Origin: Pyrobaculum ferrireducens
Lineage (GTDB): Archaea; Thermoproteota; Thermoprotei; Thermoproteales; Thermoproteaceae
DNA length: 64,000 nt
Direction of reading: 5' to 3'
Assembly (NCBI RefSeq): GCF_000234805.1
Contig: NC_016645.1
Location: 2,208,391-2,272,390, forward strand
A program made the translations under genes and the position numbers. This document shows, in pieces, positions 17,456 to 26,707 of this stretch; position 1 is the first letter of the stretch, and each line of letters starts with the position of its first letter. The notes under the pieces were generated by a model. It was not told the origin of the DNA. It saw only the letters and a list, made by a program, of their open reading frames with translations, and made no database searches.

Positions 17456-18552
17456 ACCCCGCGGTCTTCATCGGCTTTGTAGGCCTCGGCCTCGCCGTTA
17501 CGCTACATGTCATATTCGTCTCAATGACGCTGGGCACCGGCCTCCTCGCCGCGTGGTATAGGTGGAAGGCGTACAGGGAGAGCGACCCGTGGGCCGAGCT
17601 ATTCGCGAGGAAGGTGTTTAAGGTGTTGATAGTTTCTGAGCTGTTCTCCGGCGTATGGGGCACTATAATAACTGTATTCCTAGCCGGCTTCTTCACCGCC
17701 GTGACGACGCTGGCCACAAACACTCTATTCATCCCCATAGCCATAGCCATCGCCTCTATAATGATTAGGATACCGACGATTGCGATTAGCTGGTACACCT
17801 GGGGCAAGATACACCCGCGGACGCACTCCCTGGTGATGTGGATAATGGCCCTCTCCGGCTTCGGCGTTCCCTTCGGCTTCAGAGCTATCTTCGCCGAGAT
17901 AAACCACCCCGTGGCGGTGGGGTACTACCTCCAAACTGGCCACAACCCCGGCTTCATGCCGTATTCCAACCCGCTGTTCTGGACTCTGTACCTCCACACA
18001 GCCGCCGCTGTGATATCTACTGGGGGCTTCGTCGCCGCCAGCCTGCTGGCTCTGGATAAAGACGTTAGGGGCGTAAAGGCAGGTCTGTTGCCGGGGGTGG
18101 GCTTCTTGGTTGCTCAGCTGATCTTCGGCCCGCTGTACTACTTCTCCCTTGACTGGTACTCCCCGCTACTCTTCAAGGCGGTTAACGGTGAGTTCCTCCC
18201 GCTTCTTGTCATAAAGCTCGCCGCCGTTGTTGCCCTACTGGCGCTTGGATTAGCCTCGTACAAGGCGGCGAGGGCTGGCGCAATTTCTAGCTACGTCAAG
18301 TGGCTGGGGCCGCTTGCGCTCTTCACAGTCGCCCTCGGCGAGATTCTCAACGACGGGGCGCGCTACCCCAACCTGGTGATCCTCGGCGATAAGGGCCTGT
18401 CTGCCGACTTGTTTGCCAACTTATACATGGATATACCCATGCCAGCTGTCTACGTGATACTGGCTTTTTTAATACTGTCAATTGTGGTTTTCACAATGGC
18501 CGCGTTCTACGCCTTGTATAGGAGGTTCATTGCAGAGGTGCCCGAGGTTTAA
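17452..18552 (+). CDS. CydA-like second subunit (CydA')
   Basis: The 366-residue protein is a CydA relative lacking the C-terminal third. It keeps an N-terminal helix with His19 (LHVIFVSMTLG) and the following helices (SELFSGVWGTI, KIHPRTHSLVMWI), but has no GRxPW signature. It overlaps cydA by ATGA, which implies translational coupling and a 1:1 complex. In the CydAA' family this protein replaces CydB as structural partner. The next gene starts directly after its stop codon. Confidence 0.82.
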   Translation: MNPAVFIGFVGLGLAVTLHVIFVSMTLGTGLLAAWYRWKAYRESDPWAELFARKVFKVLIVSELFSGVWGTIITVFLAGFFTAVTTLATNTLFIPIAIAIASIMIRIPTIAISWYTWGKIHPRTHSLVMWIMALSGFGVPFGFRAIFAEINHPVAVGYYLQTGHNPGFMPYSNPLFWTLYLHTAAAVISTGGFVAASLLALDKDVRGVKAGLLPGVGFLVAQLIFGPLYYFSLDWYSPLLFKAVNGEFLPLLVIKLAAVVALLALGLASYKAARAGAISSYVKWLGPLALFTVALGEILNDGARYPNLVILGDKGLSADLFANLYMDIPMPAVYVILAFLILSIVVFTMAAFYALYRRFIAEVPEV

Positions 18553-18948
18553 ATGTCTGAAGCTTTTTTCTGGTCATATCCCGTTACTTTTCTCTTCTGG
18601 ATCCTCGCAGTACTGCTTCTTTACTCTCGGTCCTGGCTCTCGGGGGTGTTGGCTGTCCAGCAGGCAATTTTCATACCTACTCTTGTGTCTATTGCCTTGA
18701 AGACATGGGCAACGGATAAATCTCTCCAAATGGCCTTCGGAGGCGTTCTCAACGTGGTTGGCCTTGCCACAGCTGGGCTTCTGCTTTTTCTTGTTTATCA
18801 TGTACAAAAAGCTAAGCGGCTACCATTGACAGCGTGGATTCTTGCTATTCTCATCGCGTTAATATTAACACTTCTTCTTTCCACCATGGAGTTGCCAATT
18901 GCTACTAGACTTAGGCAGACTACATCCACCTATTTAAAAATTTTTTGA
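18553..18948 (+). CDS. Small four-helix membrane protein in the cydAA' operon
   Basis: The 131-residue protein has four hydrophobic helices with short loops and no recognised family. Its ATG begins on the base after the stop of CydA', and no promoter precedes it, so it belongs to the oxidase operon. It could be a third subunit or an assembly factor of the oxidase, comparable in role only to CydX of bacteria, which is much smaller. The T-rich stretch after its stop may terminate transcription. Confidence 0.7.
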   Translation: MSEAFFWSYPVTFLFWILAVLLLYSRSWLSGVLAVQQAIFIPTLVSIALKTWATDKSLQMAFGGVLNVVGLATAGLLLFLVYHVQKAKRLPLTAWILAILIALILTLLLSTMELPIATRLRQTTSTYLKIF

Positions 18949-19009
18949 AATATTGTTCGCCTGAAGCTCGTTAATAAATTATAAATAACTAAAATGAACG
19001 ATAATATAC

Positions 19010-20449
19010 ATGTCAACCGGAAAAATTGACTGGAGTTCTCTTTGGAAGAAGGAAGATTGGTGGGCGCTGTGGCTTGGACTTGTTTTGTTCTTTTACGCAT
19101 TTATTGGATTTTGGACGTATGCCGATGCGCTGGGGTGGGTGCCCATGTGGACTAAATGGACTGACCCCGGCAAAGCCTTCGCTGTTCCTAATCCAAAACT
19201 TGTGTTTGGCTCTCCGTGGGTTAACCTAGTGGTGGCTTGGCTTGTGTTGATGCTGTTGCTGGCGGGCCCGGCAAAGTTGATCGGCGTTAAGTTCGGCGAC
19301 TGGGTGAAGGGGTTTTCCATAATTTACTGGCTTTGGTGGCTATGCGCCTTTGTTATCGGCTACAAGCCTATTGCCGACGTGGTTACCACCGAGTTTGCCT
19401 TTACCCTGGCGCTGTTTGTAGGGATGTTGCTGGGGAATTTGCCCAGGGTGCCTCAGTGGCTGCTGGGCTCTGCCAGGGGGGAGTGGTTTATAAAGACCGC
19501 GATTGTGCTCCTCGGCGCTAAGATCTTGTTTACTGACTGGATTAGGTACGGCGGCGCCGTTTTGACTATGGTGCTGATGTCATTTCCGGTGTTTATGCTT
19601 CTCGCATTTCCAATATTTAGGCTGTTTACGAGAAATACAGACCTCAGTGTCGTGGCCGCGGTTGGGGTCGGCGTCTGCGGCGTCTCGGCCTCTATCGCGG
19701 CGGCCGGTGCCATCGGCGCGCCTGCCATCTACCCCACCATGGTCTCGGCGGCGATTTTAATATACGCGGCGGTGGAGCTTGTCATACTGCCCTGGGTTGG
19801 GATTTCTCTAGTTAAGGCTGGTGTTATGAGCCCGGCGGCCGCGGGGGCGTGGATGGGTCTCTCCGTCAAGACAGACGGCGCCGCCGCCGCCTCCGCTGAG
19901 ATAGTGGCGAGGGGGGTGGGTAGCGATGTTCCGCTTAGCGTAGGCGTTATGTCTAAAGTGCTGATAGACATATGGATTGGGGTCATAGCCTTCGTGCTGG
20001 CCTTAATCTGGGTGTTTATTGTCGAGACTAGGAGAGCCGCCGCCGTTCAGAGAGCCGGCGTAGAGGCTAAGGCCAATCCAGGTGTGGAGAGGAGGAGGCC
20101 TTCTCCTCTGGAGTTGTGGTTTAGATTTCCAAAGTTTGTCTTGGGATACTTCTTTACTTCTATTGTGGTGTCGCTCCTCATCATGCACCTCGCGGGCACC
20201 GTATACGCCTCTCAACAGAACCCAGTGGACGCCGCTACTAAGGCCGTGGTGCCTGTGGTGGTTAATAGGGGCACTGACCCGTTCCGCGTGTTGCTCTTCG
20301 GCTTGACCTTTGTGGCTATTGGGATAAACACTAGGTTTAGCTTGATGAAGCAGTACAGGGTTTGGAACCTCTTCATCGCCTACGGCATCGCCCTGTTGAT
20401 AATTATCGGCCTAGCCTATTTAATAAGCACGTCCTTCTTCCCCAAGTAA
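19010..20449 (+). CDS. YeiH/UPF0324-type membrane transporter
   Basis: The 479-residue protein has about twelve to thirteen helices and the pattern of the YeiH family: LALFVGMLLGNLPRVP, KTAIVLLGAKILF, VGVGVCGVSASIAAAG and GLSVKTDGAAAASAEIV. Bacterial relatives are proposed sulfate or anion exporters, but the substrate is unproven. TATA at 18979-18987 gives a leaderless ATG. The last 34 bp overlap the 3' end of the convergent citramalate synthase gene. Confidence 0.8.
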   Translation: MSTGKIDWSSLWKKEDWWALWLGLVLFFYAFIGFWTYADALGWVPMWTKWTDPGKAFAVPNPKLVFGSPWVNLVVAWLVLMLLLAGPAKLIGVKFGDWVKGFSIIYWLWWLCAFVIGYKPIADVVTTEFAFTLALFVGMLLGNLPRVPQWLLGSARGEWFIKTAIVLLGAKILFTDWIRYGGAVLTMVLMSFPVFMLLAFPIFRLFTRNTDLSVVAAVGVGVCGVSASIAAAGAIGAPAIYPTMVSAAILIYAAVELVILPWVGISLVKAGVMSPAAAGAWMGLSVKTDGAAAASAEIVARGVGSDVPLSVGVMSKVLIDIWIGVIAFVLALIWVFIVETRRAAAVQRAGVEAKANPGVERRRPSPLELWFRFPKFVLGYFFTSIVVSLLIMHLAGTVYASQQNPVDAATKAVVPVVVNRGTDPFRVLLFGLTFVAIGINTRFSLMKQYRVWNLFIAYGIALLIIIGLAYLISTSFFPK

Positions 20450-22040
20450 ATAGGCTTTTTTCCCCACCCGTTTTTTATCTGGAGGGCGAAGTCGTAGCCG
20501 TCTGTGAGGGCTTTTATAGAGGCCTTCACGATATTTGTAGAAACCCCCACTGTTCTCCACATCCTCTGCCCGTCTCTAAACTCCGCCAAGACCCTGACCA
20601 CGCTCTCCGTGCTCTTCTTAGCGGTGGGCAACACCACTTTGTAGTCGCTAAGCGCCACGTCGACAAGCTCCGGGAAGGACGCCGTCAGCGCCCTCCTCAG
20701 AGCGACGTCTACGGCGTGGACAGGCCCGACGCCCTCCCCCGCCTCCAGCCGGACGGATTCGCCGACCCTAACCTTCACAAATGCGTAGGAGTGCTCGCTG
20801 GGGCCCGTCACCACCTTCCACTCTAGCAACTGGAAGCGCTCTGTGTAGAGGCCGAGGTGGCGCATGAGGATGAGTAGCGCCGAGGCCGGGGCTAGGTCGA
20901 AGGAGTAGCCCTCCTTCTCCATGCGCTTAATTTCCTCCAGCGCGCGTCTCACAGCCTCGTCTCTCTTCTCCAGCTCCAGCCCCAGCTCCTCCGCGGCTTT
21001 GAGCACCACGCTCGCGCCGCCCGCCATTTCAGAGACGACGAAAACCCTCCTGTTGCCCACGAGGGCCGGGTCCACGTGCTCGTAGGCCCTAGGCACCTTC
21101 ATAACCGCGTCTGCGTGGACGCCGCCCTTGTGGGCGAAGGCGAACTCCCCGACGTAGGGCTGGTAGGGGTTGGGCGCCATGCCGAGCGCCTCGTACACCA
21201 GGCGGGAGACCTCCCTCAGCTTGCTGTACTTGGCGGGGGGCGGCTCGTCCCGGAGAACTCTAAAACCCATCTTCAGCTCTAGGGTGGGCAACACAGCCAC
21301 GAGGTCGGCGTTGCCCGTCCTCTCCCCCACTCCGTTGATGGTGCCCTGCACGTGCCTCGCCCCGGCGGCGACGGCCATCAGCGTGTTGGCGACGGCGCAT
21401 CCAATATCGTTGTGCATGTGGGCGCCCAGGGGCATGTTTGGAAACCTCCGCCTCACCTCCTGCACTATTCTATACACCTCGTTGGGCGGCGTGCCGCCGT
21501 TTGTGTCCGCCAGCACCACCACCCGCGCCCCGGCTCTCCACGCCGCCTCTATCGTGGCGAGGGCGTACTCTGGATCCTCCTGGTAGCCCTGGAAGAAGTG
21601 CTCCGCGTCGTATATCACCTCCATGCCGTGTTGCCTTAGATACTCCACACTCTCTGCAATCATCGCCAGGTTCTCCTCCCTCGTGGCTTCAAGCACCTTG
21701 TCGACGTGTAGCGTCCAGCTTTTGCCAAATATGACGGCCGCCGGGACGTCTGCCTTGACTATGGAGTTGAGGCTCTCGTCTTGATGGGGCCTTAGGCCTC
21801 TGCGCCGCGTGCTCCCGAAGGCGGCCAGTTTGGCTCTGGTGAGGGGGTACTCCTTCATTAGTTTGAAGAACTCCAAGTCTTTGGGGTTTGAGTAGGGCCA
21901 GCCGCCCTCGATGTAGTCTACCCCCAGTTCGTCTAGTTTAAGAGCGATGTTTATCTTGTCCTGGAGGGTAAAGGACACGTTGGCGCCTTGGGCGCCGTCG
22001 CGGAGGGTTGTGTCTAGAACTTCTACATAATCCCCGGCAT
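20416..22040 (-). CDS. cimA: (R)-citramalate / 2-isopropylmalate synthase family, frameshift at a G tract near the start
   Basis: The enzyme condenses acetyl-CoA with a 2-oxo acid; the CimA branch uses pyruvate and opens the threonine-independent isoleucine route. The HMGL-like barrel has YIEGGWPYSNPKD and GAHMHNDIGCAVAN (metal site), followed by a LeuA-type dimer/regulatory domain. The essential N-terminal motif LDTTLRDGAQG is encoded in frame just upstream of the first usable start (GTG at 21978), but no start codon lies in that frame. An ATG at 22040, 26 bp from TATA 22062-22070, would give MPGDYVEVLDTTLRDGAQG if the G run at 22032-22035 (C on the plus strand) had five bases instead of four. 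Either a sequencing slip or a true one-base loss. The C-terminus overlaps the convergent transporter gene. Confidence 0.85.
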
Positions 22041-22061
22041 GGCTATATAAGAAGCGGGGGA

Positions 22062-22070
22062 TTTATAAAT
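22062..22070 (-). promoter_or_regulatory. TATA element supporting the citramalate synthase start at 22040
   Basis: The palindromic TTTATAAA is centred 26 bp upstream of the ATG at 22040. A second A/T stretch (22043-22050) would place transcription start inside the gene, so the outer one is preferred. Confidence 0.6.
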
Positions 22071-22086
22071 TTTGGCCCCCGCCGCG

Positions 22087-22458
22087 CTACATGCGGGCGC
22101 CGCTGTATAGCTTAAGGCCGTATTCCTTGAGGGGGGCGAAGTGTTTTACGTTTCTAGTCCACAGGGGGATGTTTTTCACAATTGCTGTTGCGGCTATGAT
22201 AATGTCGGCGTCGCTTATCGTAACGCCGCGGCTTTTAAGCTCTCTGTATATCTCAGCCGCCTTCTGGAGAATTGCGTTGTCGTTCCACACAACCACAAAG
22301 ATGTCCTCTAAGAGCTTTTTTGACTTTTCCACATCTGCAAATCCTCTGAGTAGCTCATACAGTGTGATTTCGGAGATGTAGAAAACTCCGTCGCCGAGCT
22401 CAAGCCTGCCTTTTATATATTCAATAACAACGTCGGTGTCTACTAGTACCTTGTCCAT
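22087..22458 (-). CDS. vapC: PIN-domain toxin VapC
   Basis: The 123-residue protein has the PIN nuclease layout: LVDTDVVIEYI near the N-terminus (first Asp pair), an acidic helix with SEITLYELLRGF, and ISDADIIIAATAI followed by LWTRNVKHFAPL. The four conserved acidic positions for metal binding are present. VapC toxins cut tRNA or rRNA. It overlaps the 3' end of the antitoxin gene by 16 bp, the usual vapBC arrangement. Confidence 0.88.
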   Translation of the reverse strand: MDKVLVDTDVVIEYIKGRLELGDGVFYISEITLYELLRGFADVEKSKKLLEDIFVVVWNDNAILQKAAEIYRELKSRGVTISDADIIIAATAIVKNIPLWTRNVKHFAPLKEYGLKLYSGARM

Positions 22459-22637
22459 CTAGCTCTCTCCACAGCCTCCTCTTCCAGCAACTCCGCCAGC
22501 GCCTTTCTGGCATCCTCTCTGCGTCTCTTTACAGCTTCTTGGGCCAGCTCTCTGAGGAACTCGTCCCATGTCTTGCTCCCCTTTAATGCCTCTAGCAAGG
22601 CTTTGGTCTCCCGGGAAATTGTAATTGTCGTACTCAC
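22443..22637 (-). CDS. vapB: VapB-type antitoxin
   Basis: The protein of 64 residues (GTG at 22637) begins with TTITISRETKALLEALK, a ribbon-helix-helix-like DNA-binding start, and continues with a charged helix (REDARKALAELLEEEAVERA) that should wrap the VapC toxin. The GTG at 22637 lies about 25 bp from a TATA element near 22656-22664 and is preferred to a TTG at 22643. It probably represses its own operon. Confidence 0.82.
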   Translation of the reverse strand: MSTTITISRETKALLEALKGSKTWDEFLRELAQEAVKRRREDARKALAELLEEEAVERARWTRY

Positions 22638-22714
22638 ATACAATTAGCAACTGCAAAATTTAAACATCACTTGCTTGTAATAGGCTACCTGCCTCGGCGC
22701 CGGTGTCCCGTGGG

Positions 22715-23140
22715 TTATTTTTTGAGGTAGTACCAGGTGCCGAGGGCCTTTGCTATTAACCTGCCGTCGGCGTCTCTCACCTCGCCCTCGACCACTGCTA
22801 TGCGGTTGCCCCGCCTCACAACCTGTCCGCAGATTTTGAAGGGCTTCTTCACGCCGGGTTCTAGAAAGTTCACCTTCAGCTCCACCGTCACCTGATCGTC
22901 ACCGTCGTTAAGCGTCAAGGCGGCGAACCCCATGGTCTCGTCTAGAGCCGTCATGATTACCCCTCCGTGCAACATCCCGCCTACCCTCTGGGCGTTTTCG
23001 CCGGCGTCCAGCTCGGCGCATGCACGGCCCTCGGACAGCTCCACCAGCCTGTATCCGAGGAAGGCTGTTATGGGCTCGGCCTTGTGGATAAATTCGTTAA
23101 TGCGGTCAACCCCCATGGCGAGCACCGACCTAAGCCCCAC
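22715..23140 (-). CDS. Hotdog-fold acyl-CoA thioesterase (PaaI-like)
   Basis: The 141-residue protein shows the PaaI-type thioesterase pattern: [20 protein letters not shown] on the central helix (His-Gly-Gly and catalytic acidic residue), then [13 protein letters not shown] and [17 protein letters not shown]. It hydrolyses acyl- or phenylacetyl-type CoA thioesters; the true substrate is unknown. GTG start 26 bp from a TATA element near 23160-23166. Confidence 0.85.
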   Translation of the reverse strand: MGLRSVLAMGVDRINEFIHKAEPITAFLGYRLVELSEGRACAELDAGENAQRVGGMLHGGVIMTALDETMGFAALTLNDGDDQVTVELKVNFLEPGVKKPFKICGQVVRRGNRIAVVEGEVRDADGRLIAKALGTWYYLKK

Positions 23141-23158
23141 GCCGTTTACATGAGGCGG

Positions 23159-24004
23159 CTATTTAACTCTTAAGGCCATGTAGACTCCTGCAATGGCGAG
23201 GGCCATGCCGACTGTCTGGAGGGGGCTGAGGCCTTCGTGGAGGAGGACGGCGGAGAGCGCGGTGGTGATTACAGGCATCAGCGGCAGTAGCGAGGCGGCC
23301 GACTGCGGGTCTGCCAGCTTTACCGCGGTGTTCCACGCCGTGTAGGCCACCGCCCCTGGGATTAACGCGATGTATACTACAAGAGCGGCATGTATGGGGG
23401 TCAGCAGTGCGCGGTAGTCTGCGTAGGCGGCCAGCGGCGACATGGCTAGAGTGCCGAGGAGGGAGATCCATGCCATGGCCTCGGCGGGGGTGTAGAGGTT
23501 ATACACCCGCCTAACCAGGACTGTGTAGAGCGACCAGGACAACGTGGCGAGGATCGCCAGGGCGGGGCCCAGCAACGACTTTATTGTGATGTAGGGCTCG
23601 AGGATGAGGTACGCCCCTGCGAATGAGGCGGAGGAGCCCAGCAACGCCCCGCGGCCCGGCGCCTCGCGGTGTAGCAAAGCCTGCAACAGCTGGGTCGTGG
23701 GGCTGGCTAGAACCACGAATAGAGAGGCCGCGGCGGCGGATATGTAGACTAGGGAGCTGTAGAGGAATATGTTGAACCCCGCCACCCCGAGAAGCCCCAG
23801 CGCCGCAAGGAGGGCGAGCCCTCCCCTGTACCTCGGGAAGCGGGCTAGGGCAAATACGGCAGGTGTCGCCAGGGCAAATCTAGCAACGGAGAGGGCAAGG
23901 GGATCGACGCCGCCCGAGGCTAGGTACCTGCCTACCAAGTAGTTGGTGCTCCAAGACACTGTGGAGATAGTGGCGAGTAGGAGGCCCAGCCCCCGCCCCT
24001 TCAT
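23159..24004 (-). CDS. EamA/DMT-family transporter
   Basis: The 281-residue protein has ten hydrophobic helices in two EamA repeats, each starting with a conserved pattern (STVSWSTNYLVGRYL in the first, TLSWSLYTVLVRRVY in the second). This family exports or imports amino acids, nucleotide-sugars or other metabolites. The ATG at 24004 overlaps the stop of the uracil-DNA glycosylase gene as ATGA, so the two form an operon, although their functions look unrelated. Two further family members occur at 29428 and 34349. Confidence 0.85.
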   Translation of the reverse strand: MKGRGLGLLLATISTVSWSTNYLVGRYLASGGVDPLALSVARFALATPAVFALARFPRYRGGLALLAALGLLGVAGFNIFLYSSLVYISAAAASLFVVLASPTTQLLQALLHREAPGRGALLGSSASFAGAYLILEPYITIKSLLGPALAILATLSWSLYTVLVRRVYNLYTPAEAMAWISLLGTLAMSPLAAYADYRALLTPIHAALVVYIALIPGAVAYTAWNTAVKLADPQSAASLLPLMPVITTALSAVLLHEGLSPLQTVGMALAIAGVYMALRVK

Positions 24005-24654
24005 ATACAACCCGCCTCGGTTGCGGCTCTCCTCAGCACCTCGGCCAGATCCTCGGCGGAGAGCCTCCCGGTGTTCATATTCCGGGGGCTTGGGTGGTAG
24101 GAGGCGTATATCTTAACCCCGCCCAGATCCACGGCGGCTCCGTGTCTAAACTCCGCCTTCGCCGCGCCCAGGGCTCTCAGCACGGCGCCCCACGCCACCG
24201 CGCCGAGGGCGACTACGGCCCTGGGCTTCACCGCCTCTATCTCCTCCCGGAGCCACGCTACGCAGTTCTCCACCTCGCTCTGTGTGGGGCGGTTTCTCGG
24301 CGGGGCGCACTTCACCGCCGAGGTTATGTAGACGCACCTCAGCTCCACGCCGTCGTCTCTCGATATGCTGTACGGCCTCGTGGAGAGGCCGAGGAGGTGG
24401 AGGGCTTTGAAAAGGTTCTGGGCGGAGCGGTCCCCAGTGAACATCCTCCCAGTCCGATTGCCGCCGTGCGCCGCCGGCGCCAGGCCCACCACCATGACCC
24501 TCGCCTTCAGATCGCCCCACGGGGGCACGGGCCTGGCCCAGTAGGGCTGGCCGCTGTACTTCTTCAAAGGCTTGACTGATGCTCTGTACGCCGCGAGCCT
24601 GGGGCATTTTTGACACGCCGTGAGGCGCGCGACGAAGTCACTGTACCAGTCCAC
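24001..24654 (-). CDS. Family 5 uracil-DNA glycosylase (UDGb)
   Basis: The 217-residue protein has the iron-sulfur cysteines (Cys14, Cys17, Cys116, Cys131), motif GLAPAAHGGNRTGR (57-70) without the catalytic Asp or Asn of other UDG families, and the C-terminal HPSPRNMNTG (187-196). This is the pattern of Pa-UDGb, which was characterised in Pyrobaculum aerophilum and removes uracil, hypoxanthine and other deaminated bases from DNA. GTG start 26 bp from the TATA element near 24675-24681. Confidence 0.93.
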   Translation of the reverse strand: MDWYSDFVARLTACQKCPRLAAYRASVKPLKKYSGQPYWARPVPPWGDLKARVMVVGLAPAAHGGNRTGRMFTGDRSAQNLFKALHLLGLSTRPYSISRDDGVELRCVYITSAVKCAPPRNRPTQSEVENCVAWLREEIEAVKPRAVVALGAVAWGAVLRALGAAKAEFRHGAAVDLGGVKIYASYHPSPRNMNTGRLSAEDLAEVLRRAATEAGCI

Positions 24655-24675
24655 AGAGAGGCCGCGAACCCACCT

Positions 24676-25660
24676 TTAAAATATGGGAGCCGTCAGCCTG
24701 TCTATGGCGTTGAAGTCTACGAGGCCCTCCACGTCGCCCTCCCTCGCGATTACTAAGTAACGCCGCCTCCGGCGGCCCACGTCCACCCTCTGCGACTTCT
24801 CTATAAGCGCGTCTAGGTCGCGTGTGGTGGCTCTCCCCCACTTGACCTCTGCAAACAAGGCGTTTCTATCGTCGAGCGCCACCACGTCTATCTGCACGCC
24901 CCCCCCCCACTGGCATACGTAGCTGGGCTTGAAGGGGGGGGGGGATCACGCCCTCTGCTATCAGCCGCCGCGTCAGCTCCCCCAACACGAGGCCTAGGCG
25001 CATCTCCAGCTCATGCCTAATCCTCTCCACCACCGCGTCTACCCCCCAGCTCCATGTCAGACTGGTTTGGGAGTACGAACTTCAGCCAGAACCACGTATA
25101 GTTATCCGCCGCCTGGTAGACCCCCTTCCGCCTCTGGCCGTAGGGCGCAACATGCTTCACAAAGCCGAGGATCTCCAGCGCAGATAGGTACTTGGTGAGG
25201 TTAGTCTTGTCCATGCCAAGCGCCCCCGCCAGCTTCCCCAGGGAGCTGTAGCCAAGAGCTATATACTTGAGAATAGAGAGGTAAGTGGCGGGCTCCCACA
25301 ACTCCTCTCGGAGGAGGAAGTAACCCTCGTCGTATAGGAGGGAGCCCTCCCGGAAAACCGCCTTCCTCGAAGCTCCCGCCGTCGTCGAACTGGGCGAGGT
25401 ACAGCGGCACGCCGCCCAGACCTTCACAGCGTCCACAAACCCGTACCTCGGCACAAAGAGCCGCATAGCACCAGGAAAAACCCCGGCGGGACAGCTCCTC
25501 GTCCCACGCCCTCTGGAGATCGGAGACGACCCCCGGCCCAGCTCCACTACAATCTCCCACGTCTCTACGTCATCGAACATCATCTTGTCGAGAGGCCCCA
25601 GGAGGCGGGGTTCCCATCTTGTGTCAAGCTGTACCGAACTCGCCTTGATCGATTCCAAAT
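24676..25660 (-). pseudogene. Degraded archaeal ATPase gene, C-terminal half
   Basis: Several frames together give the C-terminal part of a DUF234-type archaeal ATPase: DLQRAWDEELSRRG (just after Walker B in intact relatives), GLGGVPLYLAQFDD, FREGSLLYDEGYFLLREEL, a winged helix (LGKLAGALGMDKTNLTKYLS), FWLKFVLPNQSDMEL, LGLVLGELTRRLIAEGV, and the nuclease-like VQIDVVALDDRNALFAEVKWG. Frame changes coincide with homopolymers: C6 at 25042-25047, G11 at 24934-24944 and C10 at 24899-24908, plus single-base gains near 25378 and 25470. The segment between the sensor region and the substrate-binding part is also deleted, so this is real decay rather than sequencing error alone. No P-loop is present here; one lies at 27690-27995. 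Confidence 0.8.
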
Positions 25661-25821
25661 CTATTGGAACTGGCCTCGGTATCTCCCTCTTTCAACTATC
25701 GTGGCGCGTTGTCAGTTCTAAGATATGCGGAGCGTCGTACACCCCTCCCGACTAAACATCAGACCTTTTTCCTGATTCAAGAAGAGCGTACGGCGCAGGG
25801 TCAGGTAAAATGCAGAGCGTT

Positions 25822-26376
25822 TTACGTCCTGCCTACACCGGCTTCTTCACCCACGACGGCGCCGGGCTGTAGCTTAGGCAGCCGGGAGGGCAACAGCTCG
25901 GCCACCCACATCCACCCCAAGCCCTCGTAGCATGTACCCCGCCCTCTCGCCTAGCAATCTGCCCCGCGGGGCCTCCCTCACCAGCGCCGGCGTCGCCTTT
26001 TCCAAAATACCCCCGCCGTGGGGGGCCAGGCGTTTGCAACTGCGGAGGTCGCCTCGTCGATGAGGGCTAGGGCTTCCCAGGTTCTTATCCTCCACCTCGG
26101 GCTGTCCCGGCAGCGCTCCGCCACGTAACGCGCCGCGGCCAGCGCCCTGGCCACTACATACGCCAGCCTCCCCACGTCAACCGGCCTGGGGGCGAGGCGC
26201 CTGATCCGCAGAGCCACGGAGAGGGGGTCTGAGAGGTTGCCTAGATAAACCGTGTCCCTCGGCCGCCACCCCAGCTTCACGTAGAGCCTCAACCCCAGAA
26301 TCCACATGTAGCCAGAGACACCGCCGATATCAACCCTCCCTATGTATAGGTACATATGGCTCTGTACTGGCAACAT
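25822..26376 (-). pseudogene. Unrecognised gene with homopolymer frameshifts
   Basis: A frame from an ATG at 26376 (or 26355, MYLYIGRVDIGG) gives about 120 residues rich in Arg and Ala with a helical segment (LAYVVARALAAARYVAERC). It then goes out of frame at a C6/G5 region (around 26015-26030). A second frame continues with GILEKATPALVREAPRG and GERAGYMLRGLG. A third frame, reached at a G4 run, would end as LLPSRLPKLQPGAVVGEEAG with a stop at 25822. A continuous protein of about 180 residues can thus be reconstructed. I do not recognise the family. It lies between the CRISPR leader and the ATPase remnant, and no promoter was seen. Confidence 0.4.
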
Positions 26377-26579
26377 GCGCCCTCAGCCACCCGCGCCTTC
26401 TGAGCCGCTGTCTCCAACACCCTCACTCCAACCCCAAACATACCCCCCTGGAATTCCGCACATTTAACCATTTTTACATGTCCAGAGCCCCGTTTACAAA
26501 CATATAAACATGTGCACGGCGCGGCGAAGAACGGCGCTGGGTTTGGGCGTCTCTTAAGCATCCAGCCCGCCGCCACTGC

Positions 26580-26707
26580 GAAGAATGGCGTGCGGCTAAA
26601 TCACACAGCGGAATATATGAATGTAAGGCGCTACCCAAAAGCGTCCACCGAAGAGACAAAAAACAGACGAAAAACTTAAAAACACACAAAAACCGCAAAA
26701 ACCAGCC
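26580..26707 (+). promoter_or_regulatory. CRISPR leader
   Basis: The 130 bp before the first repeat become progressively A-rich and C/T-poor, typical of an archaeal CRISPR leader. A TATA-like element (AACTTAAAAAC, 26682-26692) would start transcription near 26712, inside the first repeat. The position is consistent with the degenerate repeat lying at the opposite end. A short direct repeat (GCGAAGAAYGGCG) occurs at 26523 and 26578. Confidence 0.7.

Noticed and set aside
24676-25660. Programmed frameshifting as explanation for the ATPase remnant
   Set aside because: There are too many frame changes plus a deletion in a conserved region and no P-loop; gene decay explains all of this.
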